7,556 nucleotides of DNA from Acetofilamentum sp. (GTDB lineage Bacteria; Bacteroidota; Bacteroidia; Bacteroidales; DTU049): positions 3,756-11,311 of the forward strand of contig DYON01000071.1 of NCBI GenBank assembly GCA_020720525.1, read 5' to 3'. Of this stretch, positions 1 through 5,579 are shown one piece after another; positions within the stretch are counted from its first letter, which is position 1, and each line of letters begins with the position of its first letter. Below the pieces are notes generated by a model. That model was not told the origin of the DNA. It made no database searches and was given only the letters and a program-made list of their open reading frames with translations. Both the position numbers and the translations under genes were made by a program.

Positions 1-196
1 GCACAAACAGAACATTTCAGCGGCTCTGTGTGTATTGGTGCAAATATCCTGTCAAGGACATGGAATCGTTGTGTTTGTGCTTGTTGCAACGATCTCATAA
101 TCTGGCGGCTATTAAGCATTTCAGCTTATGGAAACCATCAGAACGATGAAATGTCGTAACTTGGGTAAGCGTTTTTAACATACAGTAAATCAGAGA

Positions 197-259
197 TATA
201 TCCGACAACAAACGTTTACAAGCAATTATATCCGTTTATAAACGACTATAAACGTTTAT
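197..259. repeat. Phased CGTTTA repeat/palindrome cluster, candidate operator
   Basis: CGTTTA occurs at 213-218, 233-238 and 253-258, exactly 20 bp apart, about two helical turns. Two sit in perfect 12-bp palindromes, CGTTTATAAACG (233-244) and ATAAACGTTTAT (248-259); the third is in the 8-bp palindrome AAACGTTT (210-217). TATATCCG is also repeated at 197-204 and 227-234. Face-aligned repeats directly upstream of a promoter region suggest binding sites for a dimeric regulator or another cooperative DNA-binding protein. The regulator is unknown. Confidence 0.6.
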
Positions 260-286
260 TAACCGACTAATGGCTTTGAGTCTTCA

Positions 287-295
287 TTACTTTGC
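287..295 (+). promoter_or_regulatory. Possible -7 element of the ssb promoter
   Basis: TTACTTTGC matches the Bacteroidota -7 consensus TAnnTTTG at all but the second base. The start of transcription would be near 300, leaving an A-rich leader of about 44 nt before the ssb ATG. No TTTG lies at the usual -33 distance (a TTTG at 275-278 is too close), so the promoter may depend on a factor bound at the CGTTTA cluster immediately upstream. Confidence 0.35.
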
Positions 296-343
296 AGAAG
301 CAGAAAACGACTCTGCTTACTACAAATACAAAACTGAAAAGCT

Positions 344-754
344 ATGAGTGCACAAGTAAAACTTAACCTCGACGACCAAACAAAAATGCATGTGTTGGTT
401 ACTTCTGATGAAAAGAAAAACAGAAATCCAGAAAAAAATATTGTTTACCTCGAAGGTTCTGTGCAGGACGAACCTGTGCGCAGGATTTTCTCGAACGGAA
501 ACAAGCTGGCTACTTTTATGCTCGCCACAGTAGAAGAGTTTTCGACCCGTGGAGGCGAGCGAATGCGTGTAACCGAAGTGTTTCATGTTGTTTCGTGGAA
601 CAAAGTTGCCGAGGTTGTTATCAGCAATGTGCATAAAGGAGCGCTGGTGAAGCTTCGTGGTCGTTTGCGCAATTCGGCTTGGACCGATTCGGATGGCAAG
701 CAGCGCAACCGCGTTCAGATAGTGATTTCCGAAATGGTTCCTAAGGCTGCTTGA
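344..754 (+). CDS. ssb: Single-stranded DNA-binding protein (OB fold), no acidic tail
   Basis: This 136-residue protein has the SSB-type OB fold at about residues 32-131: NIVYLEGSV as first strand, the RRIFSNGNKLATFMLA segment, VVSW (W85), the KGALVKLRGRL strand and a W-x-D-x-DG hairpin near 113-118. SSB coats single-stranded DNA in replication, recombination and repair. A charged N-terminal extension of about 31 residues precedes the fold; M15 (386) is an alternative start. The protein ends in MVPKAA, directly after the fold, so the flexible linker and acidic D/E-rich tip with terminal F that recruit partner proteins in typical SSBs are absent. It may therefore be a paralog or a shortened gene. 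No Shine-Dalgarno is visible, as is normal for this phylum. The family call is secure; whether it is the main cellular SSB is not. Confidence 0.9.
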   Translation: MSAQVKLNLDDQTKMHVLVTSDEKKNRNPEKNIVYLEGSVQDEPVRRIFSNGNKLATFMLATVEEFSTRGGERMRVTEVFHVVSWNKVAEVVISNVHKGALVKLRGRLRNSAWTDSDGKQRNRVQIVISEMVPKAA

Positions 755-760
755 GGGTGA

Positions 761-1117
761 ATGCAGCACGTAATCGGTGTACATAATAGTTGTAATACCG
801 TTCAAATTAACACTTTAAGCCCGCTTGATATTTCCAATATTTTTTCGACCAACGGTGATGGCAACAACGATGTGTATTATGTTTGCAGCAGCTATGTGCA
901 GGAACTGAAAGCCATGAGAATTTATGATCGTTGGGGCGAAGAAGTCTTTTCATGCCACACTTCGCCGCCGCTCAGTGCGACAAGTACCGAGTGCGGCTGG
1001 GACGGAATATTTCGCGGACATGAAGCACCGACAGGCGTGTATGCAGTTTTTGTGGAAGCTGTGCTGCTGAATGGGGAGACGGTGACGAAAAGAGGAAATG
1101 TGACGTTGGTGCGGTGA
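761..1117 (+). CDS. Orphan CHU_C (T9SS type B sorting) domain, probable truncated remnant
   Basis: Almost all of the 118 residues form the gliding-motility-associated C-terminal domain (CHU_C, TIGR04131-like): IFSTNGDGNND at about 27-37, the MRIYDRWGEEVF core at about 52-63, WDGIF at 79-83, PTGVYAVF at 90-97 and a closing GNVTLVR. In known proteins this domain is the tail of very large exported adhesins and directs export by T9SS. Here there is no signal peptide and only about 25 residues precede the domain, so as it stands the product could not reach the periplasm by Sec. It starts 6 bp after the ssb stop in the same reading frame, separated by TGA-GGG-TGA. I infer that a deletion or rearrangement left this 3' stump behind ssb. 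A real small protein translated by coupling with ssb is the alternative. Confidence 0.7.
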   Translation: MQHVIGVHNSCNTVQINTLSPLDISNIFSTNGDGNNDVYYVCSSYVQELKAMRIYDRWGEEVFSCHTSPPLSATSTECGWDGIFRGHEAPTGVYAVFVEAVLLNGETVTKRGNVTLVR

Positions 1118-1250
1118 AATGCACCGACATTTTAGTGTCTGGATACCGACGGACATGGAAGCGTCGGTGGAAAATGAAGCCTCCATCATCAAACCTTGGA
1201 AATTTGGTTCACGTTACATTAAAAAACATCCAAAGTTTTGATAGCGGAAC

Positions 1251-1273
1251 TTTCAAACATTCAAGGTTTGAAA
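1251..1273. repeat. Perfect 8-bp hairpin with overlapping inverted-repeat partner
   Basis: TTTCAAAC and GTTTGAAA form a perfect stem around a 7-nt loop. The right arm also overlaps the partner of a distant 10-bp inverted repeat starting at 1189, so two mutually exclusive pairings are possible in RNA. There is no U-tract, which argues against an intrinsic terminator. Function unknown. Confidence 0.45.
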
Positions 1274-1422
1274 ATCCCCTCGGCGAGACAATAAAAACTT
1301 TCTGCCGCTTAATTGATTGTATTGATGCGGAAAAATCGTCATTCAAACATTGAAAAATGAGAAAAATTTATAGCATTAAAAAAATATAAAATGGCATAAT
1401 AACTTAATAACGAATGATTTTT

Positions 1423-1431
1423 TACCTTTAC
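1423..1431 (+). promoter_or_regulatory. Possible -7 element of the sigma-factor operon
   Basis: TACCTTTAC fits TAnnTTTG except for the last base, in an AT-rich stretch. It would place the transcript start near 1437 and give a leader of about 40 nt to the ATG at 1477. If correct, it rules out the upstream ATG at 1414. A -33 TTTG is not visible, so this may be a weak or sigma-specific promoter. Confidence 0.35.
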
Positions 1432-1476
1432 ATACTGAGAATAGTCAAACTCGATGCAACCCGAAGCAAGATTCTG

Positions 1477-2064
1477 ATGTCTGATACACAGGAAACAAAA
1501 AACGAACGTATGCTCAGCGAGGCTCAATTGGTTAAGAATTGCCTTGCGGGAAAAGCCGATTCTCAGGAATTGCTTTACCGGCGCTTTGCATCGCGTATGT
1601 TCGGAGTTTGTTTGCGCTACGCAAAAAACAAAATGGAGGCCGAAGACATCATGCAAGAAGGGTTCATCAAAGTATATCAGAATCTGAATCGTTTCCGCAA
1701 CGAAGGCTCACTCGAGGGCTGGGTAAGGCGGATTATGGTGAATACTTCCATCAACTATTACAAATCGAATCTTAAATATCTTCAAACGCTCGACATCGAC
1801 GATTGCTCCAACCACGAAAGTGTTTCGGTGGCAGCTACCGACAATGTGAGCCTCAAAACATTGCTCAATCTCATACAAAAACTACCGGAAGGCTACCGAA
1901 TGGTTTTCAATATGTATGTGATTGAAGGATACAGCCACCGCGAAATAGCGGAAACACTTGGTGTAAGCGAAAACACATCGAAATCGCAGCTATCGCGTGC
2001 ACGCAAAGTGTTGCAGGAAAAGTTAAAAACCATTAATGCCGTGTGTTATGAACAGACTGCATGA
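1477..2064 (+). CDS. ECF-type RNA polymerase sigma-70 factor
   Basis: This 195-residue protein has the two-domain layout of extracytoplasmic-function sigma factors. Region 2 is at about 33-97, with the conserved AEDIMQEGFIKVYQNLNRF stretch (-10 recognition and core binding) and WVRRIMVNTSINYYK. Region 4 is at about 127-182, with LPEGYRMVFNMYVIEGYSHREIA leading into the helix-turn-helix ETLGVSENTSKSQLSRARK that reads the -35 region. Length is normal. The start MSDTQETKNE was preferred over the ATG at 1414, because the extra 21 residues are unlike the family and would cover the likely promoter. The gene overlaps the next one by 17 bp, which suggests translational coupling. By analogy with other ECF operons it is probably held inactive by the product of that gene and may activate its own operon. 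Target genes cannot be read from this window. Confidence 0.92.
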   Translation: MSDTQETKNERMLSEAQLVKNCLAGKADSQELLYRRFASRMFGVCLRYAKNKMEAEDIMQEGFIKVYQNLNRFRNEGSLEGWVRRIMVNTSINYYKSNLKYLQTLDIDDCSNHESVSVAATDNVSLKTLLNLIQKLPEGYRMVFNMYVIEGYSHREIAETLGVSENTSKSQLSRARKVLQEKLKTINAVCYEQTA

Positions 2065-3385
2065 CAATGACTTAGACAATCTTTTCGCCGAAAAGCTCGA
2101 CGATTTCAGGGTTGAACCCCCTGAACGGGTTTGGCGCAAAGTAGCCATTGGCATCACGGTTTTGGCTCCTTTTTCGGCTGCCGCTCTTTCGAATCTTTTT
2201 CGACCCATTTTATGGACACTCACATCTGTTTCAACTGCCTTTTTGCTCACTATTTCGAACACCAGCTCCGACACAACCACGCAGCAAACACAAAACAGCA
2301 AAATTGTTGTGCAAGCTGTTCCCACTATTCCAGCCAATTACGTAAATCAGATTCCGCTGATTGCCATGAATCGTATTCCCGAAATGCAGATGGGAACTAC
2401 TATCACGCCTTTAAATAGCAACTTTACTTTCTCTGGCAGCGAAGAACTGAATACGAACAACAATACTATTGCCGACATTGCAATAGACGACAACGTTGAA
2501 ACAACAAATATTGAAGTTCCGGTGGTTGCTCAAAAAAGCATGGAGCTTCCGCCAGTCTTTGCCATTCCTGTTTTGCAAGCATCGTTACTCAAAGAGCAAC
2601 AAAGTGGTTGGAACCCGACACCTTATCCCAATCCCAGACTTTCGGAGCAACACAAAGTTGAACCAGCTTGGTTCGATTTCAGTTACGAAAGTGGCCACGA
2701 CGCATTTGCTTTCGACAACCATTTGAATCCCAATCTCAACTCCATTGCATTGAACAACGGACTCAGCGTATCGTTTCATTTTTCCGATTTCTATTTGCGC
2801 ACAGGCGTAAATTTGATGAATTTGAAACAGCAAAATCAGTACAATTATACAGCAAACGAGTATCAGCAAGTGGGCGAATACACACTCGTCGATTCCATCT
2901 CATTTATTCAGGGCACCGATACCAGCGGTCAATCTATATTGATTCCTCAATACTACACCAGCACGCATCCACATTTCGATTCGGTACAGGCAAGTCACAC
3001 AGCTACATCGACCGACAAGTATAGGTTTTTGGAAATTCCTTTCGTTTTAGGGATACAAAAAGATATTCGACGCATCACATTGTACGTTCAATCGGGCTTC
3101 ACGTATTCATTTCTCCTCAATAGCAAAGAATTGACCTCGTCCGATTTTTCATCTTACACCAACGTTTATCCTATTTCGTGGCAGCCACAATCGTCGGCTC
3201 GGCAAACCAATTTCTGGTCGTTTACACTTGCCGCCGGAGCGTACTACAACACCAATTCGCATTTTGCATTTGGGCTCGAACCAACCTATCGCTACTATCT
3301 CGATTCATTTTTTGAAAGCGAAAGCGGAAATGAAAAAGTGCCTGTAAGTTATGGATTACGCGCCCGAATTCTATACAAATTTTAG
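2048..3385 (+). CDS. Anti-sigma-like N-terminus fused to outer-membrane beta-barrel domain
   Basis: This 445-residue protein begins with a charged segment (LDNLFAEKLDDF, then VEPPERVW at about 22-29) that matches the N-terminal motif of Bacteroidota proteins encoded directly after ECF sigma factors. A transmembrane helix is likely at about 51-70 (ILWTLTSVSTAFLLTIS), preceded by another hydrophobic stretch at 32-49. Residues 71-205 are a T/N/Q/P-rich linker. From about 207 to the end there are alternating aromatic beta-strands and short turns (FDFSYESG, LSVSFHFSDFYLRTGV, YRFLEIPFVLGIQ, ITLYVQSGFTYSF, FWSFTLAAGAYY, FAFGLEPTYRYYLDSFF) ending in LRARILYKF, like a small outer-membrane barrel with terminal F. 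The start at 2048 (MNRLHD) was chosen over 2036 because it begins at the family motif; both overlap the sigma gene. I infer that it senses the envelope and binds the sigma factor. With two membrane helices the barrel would be on the wrong side, so topology is the main doubt. Confidence 0.8.
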   Translation: MNRLHDNDLDNLFAEKLDDFRVEPPERVWRKVAIGITVLAPFSAAALSNLFRPILWTLTSVSTAFLLTISNTSSDTTTQQTQNSKIVVQAVPTIPANYVNQIPLIAMNRIPEMQMGTTITPLNSNFTFSGSEELNTNNNTIADIAIDDNVETTNIEVPVVAQKSMELPPVFAIPVLQASLLKEQQSGWNPTPYPNPRLSEQHKVEPAWFDFSYESGHDAFAFDNHLNPNLNSIALNNGLSVSFHFSDFYLRTGVNLMNLKQQNQYNYTANEYQQVGEYTLVDSISFIQGTDTSGQSILIPQYYTSTHPHFDSVQASHTATSTDKYRFLEIPFVLGIQKDIRRITLYVQSGFTYSFLLNSKELTSSDFSSYTNVYPISWQPQSSARQTNFWSFTLAAGAYYNTNSHFAFGLEPTYRYYLDSFFESESGNEKVPVSYGLRARILYKF

Positions 3386-3387
3386 AC

Positions 3388-4845
3388 ATGAAAGCACTTT
3401 TAATACTATTCACTATTTTGGCTATTACAACCTACTCGTTTGGACAAAAAGGAGTTGGGCTTTCGGGCAAAATAGTATCAGACATAGGAATGTTTCCGAT
3501 TGCTGGGAAAAAAGTTTTTGTTGTTATTGATGCATCGGCAGCACCTTATGTGGCAAATCTCAACCACGAACTTATAACACAACCAGATGGGTCATATTTT
3601 CTATACATTTCCAATATCCCCGACACCATCATCCCATTAGATATAATGGTTTACACCTTCGATTGCGAATACAACCGAAATGGATTTTTGGTAACGTTCT
3701 ACGAAAACGATGTGTTTGCAAACGACATCAACATCAATATTTGCAACATGTCGCTAATGCCCATTCACAATCCAGTTGTTTATTTGCCACCTGACAATAG
3801 TTGCCCAACGTATCAATTGCTTGAAGCCAACGACAGTTTAAGCAAAAGATATCTGATTGAAGATTTTGAATGGAAGGTGAACGGCAGCATTGTGAGTTCG
3901 GGAAGCAGCTGCACATCGTTTTTTGTTGAAGAAAACAATGAGGTTGAATTGAGCAGAATTTTCACCGATTCGCTCACTGGTTTTGTTTACGACACAGTTT
4001 CGTTCAGCAAGAACCTGATTTTTCCCGACACCATGTTTCATATTTTTGGTGGCAATGTGATGTTAGACGACATCCCAACTACCACAGGTACTGCTATCTT
4101 ATTGGCAAATGCTGGCAGTAATTATTTTGTTGTCGACACCATGCAATTTCAACAGTATGGCTATTTCTATTTCAACCACATTCCATGCTGCCAATATTCA
4201 GTAAAAATAACCGAAAGCGACCAAAGTCTATCCGCCCCAATGATTCCGACGTATATGGGCGACGAAGCACATTGGACTTCGGCTACATTTATTTCGGTTG
4301 CAAACGATGTTTTCTCGGGCAATATCAATTTAATTGAAGGTGAAAGTACCACTGGAAATGGTCAAATAAATGGACAAGTTGCCATGAGTCCTTCTGATGG
4401 TTATGATATAATTCTCTACACTTCTACAATGACCCCCGTCAACTATGTTTCGGCCGACATATTTGGAGGTTTTAGATTTGAGGGTTTGCCTTTTGGAAGC
4501 TACATGTTGCTTTCAGAAAAATTCGGATGTTTATCGCTGGTTGGCTATGCAACCTTATCTTCAACCAATCCAGATGCCAACGTTGTACTTTTAACAGCAA
4601 CAGCTTTGGCCGAAGCCGATGAGACCGAAATTGCAATATTCCCCAATCCAGCGTCCGACTACATTCACTTTGGTGCCGATATCGACAATTCAATAAAGAT
4701 TGTTTCGACCGATGGAATACTGGTAAAAGAAGGAATAGCAACAAATGAACAGCTTTTCGTTGGCGATTTGCCTTCGGGAATGTATTTTCTTCAAGTAACT
4801 ATCAACAATCAAACTTCCACAATCAAGTTGATGATTGTGCATTAG
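3388..4845 (+). CDS. T9SS type A sorted secreted protein with repeated beta-sandwich domains
   Basis: This 485-residue protein has a signal peptide (about 1-19, hydrophobic LLILFTILAI, cleavage near SFG-Q) and a T9SS type A C-terminal sorting domain at about 414-485: IAIFPNPASDYI, then IKIVSTDGILV, LPSGMYFLQV and the closing IKLMIV strand. Between them are extracellular beta-sandwich modules of the carboxypeptidase-regulatory/CnaB-like kind: about 23-120, 218-316 (with PTYMGDEAHWTSAT, a pattern common in Bacteroidota surface proteins) and 325-402 (GQINGQVAM ... GGFRFEGLPFGSYML). A middle part at 125-210 holds a WKVNG segment and paired cysteines. No catalytic motif is visible. It begins 2 bp after the barrel gene, so it is surely in the same operon. 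Expected fate: Sec export, T9SS passage, then attachment to the surface or release. It could be the ligand, partner or main output of the sigma system; its real role is unknown. Confidence 0.85.
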   Translation: MKALLILFTILAITTYSFGQKGVGLSGKIVSDIGMFPIAGKKVFVVIDASAAPYVANLNHELITQPDGSYFLYISNIPDTIIPLDIMVYTFDCEYNRNGFLVTFYENDVFANDININICNMSLMPIHNPVVYLPPDNSCPTYQLLEANDSLSKRYLIEDFEWKVNGSIVSSGSSCTSFFVEENNEVELSRIFTDSLTGFVYDTVSFSKNLIFPDTMFHIFGGNVMLDDIPTTTGTAILLANAGSNYFVVDTMQFQQYGYFYFNHIPCCQYSVKITESDQSLSAPMIPTYMGDEAHWTSATFISVANDVFSGNINLIEGESTTGNGQINGQVAMSPSDGYDIILYTSTMTPVNYVSADIFGGFRFEGLPFGSYMLLSEKFGCLSLVGYATLSSTNPDANVVLLTATALAEADETEIAIFPNPASDYIHFGADIDNSIKIVSTDGILVKEGIATNEQLFVGDLPSGMYFLQVTINNQTSTIKLMIVH

Positions 4846-4905
4846 AATATTTCAAATTCTCGATGAAACAATATAAGCCTGAAAATCAATAAGAAATACT
4901 AAAGT

Positions 4906-5214
4906 TTACTCATTTATCACTTCGTAATGGCGGAACTGGGTAATGAGGTCGTAATCGACTTTGATGTGGTAAATAGCCGGATTCCACTTGCTGATGTCAA
5001 CGGTAATTGGATTTTTGGTAATTCCATATTCGTTCATCATAATTTCTTCGTACGTTTTGTAAATAAGAAGGTCGAATTTCACAGCACGTGGATCGTTAAT
5101 TTTGATAGTAATTGTTTTACCATCTGATGTAATAATAATATCATCAACAACTTCTTGTGCAAAAGAGCTCCCTGCAACAAAGAGCATAGCCACAACAATA
5201 ATAGTTCGTATCAT
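4906..5214 (-). CDS. Small secreted protein resembling a free-standing T9SS sorting domain
   Basis: This 102-residue protein has a clear signal peptide (MIRTIIVVAMLFVAGSSFA, then Q20). The mature part of about 80 residues has a strand order resembling a type A sorting domain: TITIKI (34-39), FDLLIYK (47-53), a turn, PITVDISKWNPAIYHIKV (69-86) and a last strand FRHYEVI (94-100). It lacks the opening YPNP-like motif and the usual SSGxY glycine (NPAIY here), so it is divergent or simply shares the fold. An upstream in-frame ATG at 5268 was rejected, because a TAnnTTTG promoter element lies between it and 5214. It is monocistronic and convergent with the T9SS cargo gene, 60 bp between the ends. 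Function unknown. Confidence 0.75.
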   Translation of the reverse strand: MIRTIIVVAMLFVAGSSFAQEVVDDIIITSDGKTITIKINDPRAVKFDLLIYKTYEEIMMNEYGITKNPITVDISKWNPAIYHIKVDYDLITQFRHYEVINE

Positions 5215-5233
5215 AATTTTGGATTTTTCTAAG

Positions 5234-5242
5234 GCAAAGATA
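5234..5242 (-). promoter_or_regulatory. -7 promoter element of the small secreted-protein gene
   Basis: Read on the minus strand, TATCTTTGC is a perfect TAnnTTTG match. The nearest upstream TTTG (complement of 5266-5269) is 23 bp away, a little longer than the usual 18-21, so the -33 element is uncertain. Transcription would start near 5228, giving a leader of about 14 nt and confirming the ATG at 5214. Confidence 0.6.
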
Positions 5243-5271
5243 CAACTTTTCCAACATTTATTCCGCAAAAC

Positions 5272-5316
5272 AAAAAAAATGAATCCCTAACATGAAAAAA
5301 AATCAGTTAAGGATTC
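5272..5316 (-). terminator. Intrinsic terminator of the atpD-atpC operon
   Basis: On the minus strand GAATCCTTAAC pairs with GTTAGGGATTC (plus-strand arms 5306-5316 and 5281-5291), an 11-bp stem with one G-U wobble and a 14-nt loop, followed by A and eight Ts (5279-5272). It begins 15 bp after the atpC stop. On the plus strand the wobble would be a C-A mismatch and no T-run follows, so it should work only for minus-strand transcripts. It separates atpDC from the secreted-protein gene downstream. Confidence 0.85.
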
Positions 5317-5331
5317 GAAATATTGCTAAAT

Positions 5332-5568
5332 TTACTCAGCTAAAACCAATATTTTGTTTTTCTGTACTTCAACAATTCCGCCACGTACCTCAATTGTTTC
5401 TTCCATGCCACTAACATTCCGAACTCGAATACTTCCTGCGGTAATGGTGGCAATTAAAGGTGCATGGTTGTTGAGAACCTGAAACGAACCTTCGGTGCCA
5501 GGAAACTGCGCCATTGCAACTTCGCCAGCATAGAGTTGTTTTTCGGGACTAACTATTTCGATTTGCAT
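5332..5568 (-). CDS. atpC: ATP synthase F1 epsilon subunit, short form
   Basis: The 78 residues match the N-terminal beta-sandwich of F1 epsilon: MQIEIVSPEKQLYAGEV, the FPGTEGSFQVLNNHAPL signature at about 22-38, and GGIVEVQKNKILVLAE at the end. Epsilon is part of the rotating central stalk, touching gamma and the c-ring. The C-terminal two-helix domain, which in E. coli can inhibit ATP hydrolysis, is missing; from memory, short epsilon subunits are usual in Bacteroidota, so this is not read as a truncation. The gene starts 11 bp after the atpD stop and shares its transcript, which ends at the terminator just downstream. Confidence 0.95.
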   Translation of the reverse strand: MQIEIVSPEKQLYAGEVAMAQFPGTEGSFQVLNNHAPLIATITAGSIRVRNVSGMEETIEVRGGIVEVQKNKILVLAE

Positions 5569-5579
5569 CGGTATATGAG

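Larger units (their letters stand above)
1..343. other. Intergenic region upstream of ssb, no supported gene
   Basis: No reading frame here has a recognisable protein. Frame 1 is open from the window edge to about 159 and a minus-strand frame is open from 119 to the edge, but neither translation resembles a family I know. A 9-bp inverted repeat (GCACAAACA at 1-9, TGTTTGTGC at 72-80) lies at the edge. The right part becomes AT-rich and carries the phased CGTTTA block and a possible ssb promoter, listed separately. In many Bacteroidota mutY precedes ssb (from memory), but no mutY sequence is visible here. Confidence 0.6.
1118..1476. other. Intergenic region with inverted repeats before the sigma operon
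   Basis: No supported gene. A GTG-started frame (1114-1353) and the first 21 codons upstream of the sigma start are open but look like chance. Structures seen: ACCGACG (1145-1151) with CGTCGGT (1162-1168), a 10-nt loop; TTTCAAAC (1251-1258) with GTTTGAAA (1266-1273), a 7-nt loop; and TCAAACCTTG (1189-1198) with CAAGGTTTGA (1262-1271). TTCAAACATT recurs at 1252-1261 and 1342-1351. None of the stems is followed by a T-run. The last 100 bases are strongly AT-rich and contain the likely sigma promoter. Confidence 0.5.

Noticed and set aside
1..80. 9-bp inverted repeat at the window edge as a transposon end
   Set aside because: The arms are short, the spacing is only 62 bp, there is no transposase and no target duplication, and the left arm starts exactly at the window boundary.
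1..119. Minus-strand frame open from an ATG at 119 to the window edge
   Set aside because: Only 39 codons are visible, no promoter precedes it, and the peptide is not recognisable. It could be a partial gene, but nothing supports it.
197..259. Repeat cluster as a replication origin with iterons
   Set aside because: No TTATNCACA-type DnaA boxes and no dnaA or rep gene are present; a promoter-proximal operator explains it better.
1114..1353. Plus-strand GTG-started frame of 79 codons overlapping the CHU_C stop
   Set aside because: The translation matches no family, is rich in K/R/S with no domain pattern, and runs through the inverted repeats; it reads as chance open frame in intergenic DNA.
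2036..2047. Earlier ATG at 2036 as start of the barrel protein
   Set aside because: It adds MPCV before the family-like MNRLHDNDLDNLF start; the ATG at 2048 gives the usual N-terminus. Both are possible, but 2048 fits better.
4844..4860. AGAAT/ATTCT stem as terminator of the sigma operon
   Set aside because: The stem is only 5 AT-rich pairs with no T-run after it. The convergent 60-bp gap has no convincing terminator for the plus strand.
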